A DNA stretch of 7,727 nucleotides from Gammaproteobacteria bacterium (GTDB lineage Bacteria; Pseudomonadota; Gammaproteobacteria; UBA9214): contig JAOTTU010000094.1 of the NCBI GenBank assembly GCA_029864225.1, positions 1-7,727 of the forward strand, given 5' to 3'. How positions within the stretch are numbered: the first letter of the stretch is position 1; every line of letters begins with the position of its first letter. Positions 5,934 through 7,727 of this stretch are shown piece after piece. A model generated the notes under the pieces. That model ran no database searches. It saw nothing but the letters and a program-made list of their open reading frames with translations, and was not told the DNA's origin. Both the position numbers and the translations under genes were made by a program.

Positions 5934-6922
5934 CGAGTTATCTCCAGCAACTTCTCGGCGATCATCAACAACAGAAGGGCCAGTGCAATACCATAACAGA
6001 TACCTGAAAAATCGCGTCTGGGCACAAGGACCTTGTAGCGTACTGGGAGGTTCTGCAATCGGTTTACATCGGTAATAGCGCGCTCCAGGGCTTGCGGGTT
6101 TTCAGTATCATAGGCCCGATAAGGCGTGTCCATACTCTCGAAAAACTCATGCAGGGCACGTGCCGGTGCAATTTCCCCGGATGCCGGATTGTCGACATCA
6201 TTCCAGATACCCGGACTATTTCGCGAGCGAATGTAAATCCAGTACAAAACGACCCGATGGCGTTCGAGCAAATTCTCGATTCGCTCGCGGGTACGCAGAT
6301 CCAGTTTCGCACCGCCATCGGAAATCAGCATCACGATTCGTGACCCTGTGAACGGGCGATTCTCGAAAAACCTGATCGCCTGGATAAGGCCCAAACCCAC
6401 ATCTGTTTCCGAAAGCCCCCGGCCGATATTGCCCGCCTGGATCGCCGCCTGGATTACGTCTTGTTTATCCGTCAGCGGCAATACCTGGATGGGATAGGTA
6501 CTAAACACCACCATCCCAAACATGTCTTCGCCACGGCTCGCGACGAAGTCCGAGAGCGCACGGCGCGCGACCGTTCCTTTTGAGTCAAAACCTGCTGTGG
6601 CCAACGGATCGTTGAAAGTTTGTCCGCCGAAGGGCTGATCCATGCTGCGACTGCGATCCAGCAACAGTACGATGTGTGCACCCGTTCCGATACGTTCCAC
6701 TTCCTCCGGCGGACGGAAGAGACCACTGATGGCGATAATCAGTATGGCGATCAGCAGGACGGGGACTATCCGTTGCAACACCCCGATAGCCTCGGAAAGC
6801 CTGTCACGTGGGATCATCATCAACGAGGGATAGCTGACAGTGTTCTGGCGGCGAAAAATCAATGGTGCCAGGCAGAGCGGCAGCAGCCAGAGCACCCATG
6901 GGTATGCTACACCGATGCTCAT
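5924..6922 (-). CDS. mxaC: MxaC-like VWA-domain membrane protein
   Basis: A 332-residue protein with the BatA/MxaC layout. Two N-terminal membrane helices (about 7-23 and 50-68) are linked by a short basic segment with the YPSL motif (31-34). A periplasmic or membrane-surface VWA domain follows (about 82-290), and a third membrane helix is near the C-terminus (about 308-326). The metal site looks complete: DRSRS (D89, S91, S93), Thr in SETDVG (T173) and SDG at 201-203. In methanol dehydrogenase clusters mxaC sits between mxaA and mxaK, as here. Its exact role is unsettled, but it is thought to belong to the same maturation machinery, with a MoxR-type ATPase (mxaR) as likely partner. ATG 6922 overlaps the mxaA stop as ATGA. 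The upstream ribosome binding site is weak (GGGAT), which suggests translational coupling. The VWA call is near certain; the mxaC name depends on context. Confidence 0.85.
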   Translation of the reverse strand: MSIGVAYPWVLWLLPLCLAPLIFRRQNTVSYPSLMMIPRDRLSEAIGVLQRIVPVLLIAILIIAISGLFRPPEEVERIGTGAHIVLLLDRSRSMDQPFGGQTFNDPLATAGFDSKGTVARRALSDFVASRGEDMFGMVVFSTYPIQVLPLTDKQDVIQAAIQAGNIGRGLSETDVGLGLIQAIRFFENRPFTGSRIVMLISDGGAKLDLRTRERIENLLERHRVVLYWIYIRSRNSPGIWNDVDNPASGEIAPARALHEFFESMDTPYRAYDTENPQALERAITDVNRLQNLPVRYKVLVPRRDFSGICYGIALALLLLMIAEKLLEITRWR

Positions 6923-7727
6923 ACTATCCCGCGCTCAAGGGCGCGGCAGCGGCGGCAAAGCTGTACCAGGTTCTGTATCGAGTCCGCATCGGACGCCAGC
7001 TCCTGGCGAGGGTCGAAAAATGCCCTCCGCGACTGCATGAATAGTGTCTCTATGAGAGTGTGCAGACTGGCGAACTCGGGATGGTGAACAAAGAACAGCT
7101 CCAGATTTCCTGCCAATACTGTCCAGCCAGCAGTCAGATTGAATGCCCTGTGCAAACTACGTAAGGCGTCGCGGTAACGGGCATCGGTGAAGGGCTTCCG
7201 TTCGAGTTTCTTGAGATGGCGAAAGGTGACGGCGAATGGCCTCTTGCGACGTGCGAGAAAGGGAATTCCCCAGCAGGCATAGGCCAGATAAAGCAATGTT
7301 GCTAGCAAGCAAACCGATAGCCCGATTATTCGATGGATGTGTGGTGTGACCGGCATCGTGACTGGCGGATGATCGGGGCGCAGGCCGGAGACAGTCGCCG
7401 AAGCGTCGATACCGCGCGGTGCCAGGGGGTTCACTGAAAAACTCCACTCGGGCAACAGCAGTGGCAGGATGCGCTCCCCATTCCCGATCGAAAGTTCCAG
7501 GGACGGGATAACTATGGACTCCAGCTGCTCCGCCCGATAGAAGGTCTGATAGCCAAGCAGAATCTCGTAGCTTGTCGTGCCCCCACTGTGCCGGGTGCGT
7601 ACGACCGGTGTGAGTATCTCGATCCCTCTGCTTAACTGGCCTGCTTCGGGCAGCGATCCTTCATCCAGTTGATAGGGAGTGGCGAGTTCGAGATTGATCT
7701 TTTGTTGTAAGGTGTCACCAATCACAT
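6919..7727 (-). CDS. mxaA: MxaA-like protein, 5' end outside the window
   Basis: The frame is open to the right edge, so the N-terminus with any signal peptide is missing; the GTG at 7725 is most likely an internal Val codon, not a start. The visible part starts VIGDTLQQKINLEL, which resembles the GD-x(3)-Q strand near the start of MxaA. A beta-rich extracytoplasmic domain follows, containing SYEILLGYQTFY and IVIPSLELSI. One membrane helix lies at about 133-157 of the visible part, then a basic RRKRPF stop-transfer segment. The helical C-terminal domain carries YRDALRSLHRAFNLTAG and LELFFVHHPEF, a pattern I associate with MxaA. MxaA is needed for active, calcium-loaded methanol dehydrogenase; databases sometimes carry misleading names for it. 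The stop overlaps mxaC. Upstream mxaR and mxaS would be expected off the right edge. Confidence 0.8.
   Translation of the reverse strand, partial: VIGDTLQQKINLELATPYQLDEGSLPEAGQLSRGIEILTPVVRTRHSGGTTSYEILLGYQTFYRAEQLESIVIPSLELSIGNGERILPLLLPEWSFSVNPLAPRGIDASATVSGLRPDHPPVTMPVTPHIHRIIGLSVCLLATLLYLAYACWGIPFLARRKRPFAVTFRHLKKLERKPFTDARYRDALRSLHRAFNLTAGWTVLAGNLELFFVHHPEFASLHTLIETLFMQSRRAFFDPRQELASDADSIQNLVQLCRRCRALERGIV

Noticed and set aside
1..7727. CRISPR arrays, insertion sequences, tRNA or rRNA genes
   Set aside because: I saw no regularly spaced direct repeats, transposase motifs, terminal inverted repeats or tRNA-like folds; nearly all of the window is explained by the listed genes.

Overview
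The window looks like part of a methylotrophic proteobacterial chromosome, most likely gammaproteobacterial. It has moderate G+C, tightly overlapping genes and a block that matches mxaA-mxaC-mxaK-mxaL, the accessory genes of the PQQ- and calcium-dependent methanol dehydrogenase system. Species cannot be read from the sequence. The methylotroph assignment rests on recognising the MxaA/C/K/L protein pattern; no dehydrogenase structural gene (mxaF, mxaI or xoxF) lies inside the window.

Layout, left to right. (1) Positions 1-2712, minus strand: an ABC importer operon of the nitrate/sulfonate/taurine (SsuABC/NMT1) type. In transcription order it encodes an exported substrate-binding protein, a permease and an ATPase, followed by the first codons of a further protein that reads like a second ABC ATPase and runs off the left edge. 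(2) Positions 2713-3018: a 306-bp divergent intergenic region holding a weak minus-strand promoter candidate and an imperfectly defined inverted repeat. (3) Positions 3019-4338, plus strand: a fused folK-folP gene (HPPK plus dihydropteroate synthase), convergent with the next block. (4) Positions 4399-7727, minus strand: mxaA (5' end off the right edge), mxaC, mxaK and mxaL, each overlapping the next by a few bases.

How the genes may work together. MxaA, MxaC, MxaK and MxaL are membrane-anchored proteins: two have von Willebrand A (VWA) domains and one is TPR-like. In known methylotrophs mxaA, mxaK and mxaL are needed to mature methanol dehydrogenase, probably by calcium insertion. The mxaR (MoxR-type AAA ATPase) and mxaS genes would be expected just beyond the right edge. 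The ABC importer may feed the same metabolism, but its substrate cannot be read from sequence. The folK-folP fusion supplies dihydropteroate for folate. Its dihydropteroate synthase half has an atypical loop after the Met-His motif, which makes its placement beside C1-oxidation genes worth testing.

Several start codons proposed here are shorter than the longest possible frame. The permease starts at ATG 1645, the ATPase at GTG 899 and the binding protein at ATG 2712, based on ribosome binding sites and stop/start overlaps.
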